Positions 4,612-6,513 of a stretch of 6,513 nucleotides of DNA are shown here, piece after piece. The notes below the pieces were generated by a model. It searched no databases. It was not told the DNA's origin and saw only the letters and a program-made list of their open reading frames with translations. Numbering within the stretch: position 1 is the stretch's first letter; each line of letters starts with the position of its first letter. The position numbers were made by a program, and so were the translations under genes. Source of the stretch: an uncultured Erysipelotrichaceae bacterium (GTDB lineage: Bacteria; Bacillota_I; Bacilli_A; Erysipelotrichales; Erysipelotrichaceae); contig CADBND010000203.1 of NCBI GenBank assembly GCA_902795875.1, positions 1 through 6,513 on the forward strand. The letters run 5' to 3'.

Positions 4612-6513
4612 ATGAAAAGATTTCTGAATTTACTTATCACTGCGATCTTGCTTGTCAGCATCATACCGATGGATGATGCTTTTCATGTCGCAGCAGACGA
4701 ATATTATTCGATGGCTTGTGAAACAGGTAAATTCGAAGTCTCCTATATCGAAGATGACGGTTCTTTTACGAAAGTTTCCTGTCACAGCAGCTTCGATGAA
4801 GCAAAAAAGGCTATGAAGGCCAACGAAGACTATGTTGTCCGTTATGGGAAATCCTATTCTCCCACCCGTATCGTTGCGATGAATTCCGGTCTTGCGTATT
4901 CCTATCCTGGCAGAAGGAATTCTTCGATCATGTATCTCTATCAGGATCCTTCACAGAAAGAAAGTTCACGTTACAAGACGACGTTTGTTTCGAATCACTA
5001 CGAGATGACTTATATCGAGACCTGTGGTTCTGATGTACACGATATCTCTTCTTCCGGAAAAGGCTATATCCGGGTCAATCTGAATGGTTTTGAAGGATAT
5101 ACGGATCTGGAATATACCGATCTTGTCCCGTTCAAGTTCATCAATAAAGGCTTATCCATATGGCTGGGTGGACGGAATACCTACGAATCGGAAGAAGCGT
5201 TCTTAGTCAAAGTATCGCAGAACTATTTCGAATTGAAGAAGAACGGAAACTATACCGATCTGATCTATCATTACTATCGTGCTTATCCGAAATCCTCATC
5301 TGACAGGAATTGTCTTTCCTATTCAATGAGTGTCGATAACGGTTCCGCATATCTTTCAGCAGGGATGAAGATGGATACGAAATACTATTCCGATGACGGG
5401 ATCAATTTCTATTCCGATCAGAAACTGCAGAAAAAGGTCGCGACCGTATACAACTATTACCAATTCCTTCCTCTTAGAAGCAAAACCAACATCAGCGCAA
5501 AAATGTTTGATTCTTTCCTGTTGTCCAGAAAGTATACCAGTTCGATCATGGTCGAAGAAGGACAGTCCTTTATCGATGCCCAGAACAAATACGGATGTAA
5601 TGCATTGTTGGTATATTCCATGGCATGTTTGGAATCGGCATATGGAACTTCGTGGTATGCGTTGAACAGAAACAATTTGTTTGGCTGGTCGGCATATGAC
5701 GATTCACCCAACAGCGCAAGCAGCTTCTCGTCCGTTTCCGTCTGTGTCAATGAACAGATGGGCAGGAATCTGAACTGGTTCATGGATTATACGAATTCCC
5801 GTTATTTTGGTACCTGTGTAGGAAACAAAGGTGCCGGTATCAACGTAAAATATGCATCTGATCCCTATTGGGGCATGAAGATCGCTTCGATCGCTTATTC
5901 GATCGATAAATATTCGTGCGATTCCAACGGAAATCTATCCGATCGTGACAGTTACTGTTTCGGATTCGTAGCAGGAAATTATAATGATGTACTTTACAGT
6001 AAGGATATGGATTGGGATCCGGATTTCTATAAGAAAGAAAGCGGGAATGATGTCCTGTACACCGGCAGATATGGAAGCCATTACCAGAAGGATCTGACCG
6101 TTGTCGTCCTTGAACAGAAGGGCAATCGCTACAAGGTGCAGTCGACCAACCCGGTCACGAATGGCGAGATCAATACGGATGATGGCGTCATCGAATACGA
6201 CTGGGATGCTTCTGTGGCCTACGTCGATACGAAATATGTCACTCTTTTGAACAATACAGGCATAGTTACAAACGTTCCGGAAGCCGAACACAAACAAACT
6301 TCTCTTGTATTCGATATGAATATCGCAAATGGAACATTGAACCTTAACGGCATCTCGTTCCTGAGCAATCTTAATATGACGGATGCGAGTAAAGCCGGAC
6401 ATAAGCTTTATGTTTATGACCTTTCTTCAAATAAATCAGTCAAGGAGATCAACTGCACAGTAACTGATTCCAACGGCTACAGCATCAACGACGGATTCAA
6501 TTACCGTTATGCG
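4612..6513 (+). CDS. Secreted endo-beta-N-acetylglucosaminidase (GH73, LytD/Atl-type), 3' end beyond the window
   Basis: This exported wall hydrolase is expected to cut the N-acetylglucosaminyl bond of peptidoglycan. The open frame gives 634 residues with no stop before the right edge. Residues 1-28 are a signal peptide (basic MKR, hydrophobic core to about 18, likely cut VAA|DE at 28/29). Residues 29-250 are an unassigned beta-rich region. KMDTKYYSDDGINFYSD (254-270) and YNYYQFLPLRSKTNISA (280-296) are lead-in blocks I associate with LytD-like enzymes. The GH73 core spans about 312-435: ALLVYSMACLESAYGTS with predicted catalytic E341, NNLFGWSAYD (354-363) and NSRYFG (395-400). Residues 478-547 resemble an SH3-like wall-binding module; 550-634 start another beta domain. 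The exported part has eleven Cys, which is unusual for this class. Three bases separate it from the previous stop; the ribosome site is weak (GGA at 4602-4604), suggesting coupling. The fold call is good; exact substrate and full length are unknown. Confidence 0.88.
   Translation, partial: MKRFLNLLITAILLVSIIPMDDAFHVAADEYYSMACETGKFEVSYIEDDGSFTKVSCHSSFDEAKKAMKANEDYVVRYGKSYSPTRIVAMNSGLAYSYPGRRNSSIMYLYQDPSQKESSRYKTTFVSNHYEMTYIETCGSDVHDISSSGKGYIRVNLNGFEGYTDLEYTDLVPFKFINKGLSIWLGGRNTYESEEAFLVKVSQNYFELKKNGNYTDLIYHYYRAYPKSSSDRNCLSYSMSVDNGSAYLSAGMKMDTKYYSDDGINFYSDQKLQKKVATVYNYYQFLPLRSKTNISAKMFDSFLLSRKYTSSIMVEEGQSFIDAQNKYGCNALLVYSMACLESAYGTSWYALNRNNLFGWSAYDDSPNSASSFSSVSVCVNEQMGRNLNWFMDYTNSRYFGTCVGNKGAGINVKYASDPYWGMKIASIAYSIDKYSCDSNGNLSDRDSYCFGFVAGNYNDVLYSKDMDWDPDFYKKESGNDVLYTGRYGSHYQKDLTVVVLEQKGNRYKVQSTNPVTNGEINTDDGVIEYDWDASVAYVDTKYVTLLNNTGIVTNVPEAEHKQTSLVFDMNIANGTLNLNGISFLSNLNMTDASKAGHKLYVYDLSSNKSVKEINCTVTDSNGYSINDGFNYRYA

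Noticed and set aside
5457..6402. Minus-strand open frames (5457-5783 and 5935-6402) opposite the glucosaminidase
   Set aside because: The plus strand is a continuous open frame with a signal peptide and GH73 motifs; the antisense frames have no recognisable domain and arise from its codon use. The + frame at 5393-5665 is rejected for the same reason.

Overview
The window reads as chromosomal DNA of a low-to-moderate G+C member of the Bacillota. The evidence is a dxr followed directly by the rseP/yluC-type site-2 protease gene (part of the common Firmicute cdsA-dxr-rseP cluster), a strong AGGAGG ribosome site before galE, and a secreted LytD-type glucosaminidase. The style resembles Erysipelotrichia-like gut bacteria, but that placement is an impression and not a proof. 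There are no phage genes, insertion sequences, CRISPR arrays, tRNAs or rRNAs. All genes are on the + strand and coding density is very high.

Layout. (1) 1-1193: a TATAAT promoter and dxr (MEP isoprenoid pathway), closed by an intrinsic terminator built from the last codons of the gene. (2) 1216-3338: an extended -10 promoter, then rseP (intramembrane metalloprotease) and, 4 bases after its stop, galE (UDP-sugar 4-epimerase). (3) 3339-3437: the only real intergenic gap. It is very AT-rich and holds 12-bp repeats, a perfect 16-bp palindrome, a terminator-like hairpin with a T run and a consensus promoter, all overlapping. (4) 3438-6513 (window edge): a tightly packed unit of a Phd/YefM-type antitoxin-like small protein, a membrane-anchored extracellular protein of unknown function (8-base overlap with the former), and a large exported N-acetylglucosaminidase that runs off the right edge.

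Working together. The first half is housekeeping envelope supply: isoprenoid precursors (ultimately undecaprenyl phosphate), membrane proteolysis, and nucleotide sugars for surface glycans. The second half looks like a separately controlled wall-remodelling unit in which an antitoxin-like DNA-binding protein without a toxin sits where a regulator would sit. Two of the promoter-to-start distances (rseP and the antitoxin-like gene) are so short that the mRNAs would start at or next to the ATG, which points to leaderless translation. Both of these promoters sit on top of, or just after, the terminator of the preceding unit.

The most promising material for follow-up is the 3331-3440 control region with the toxin-less Phd-like gene and its two exported partners, and the repeated compact terminator/promoter/leaderless-start arrangement.
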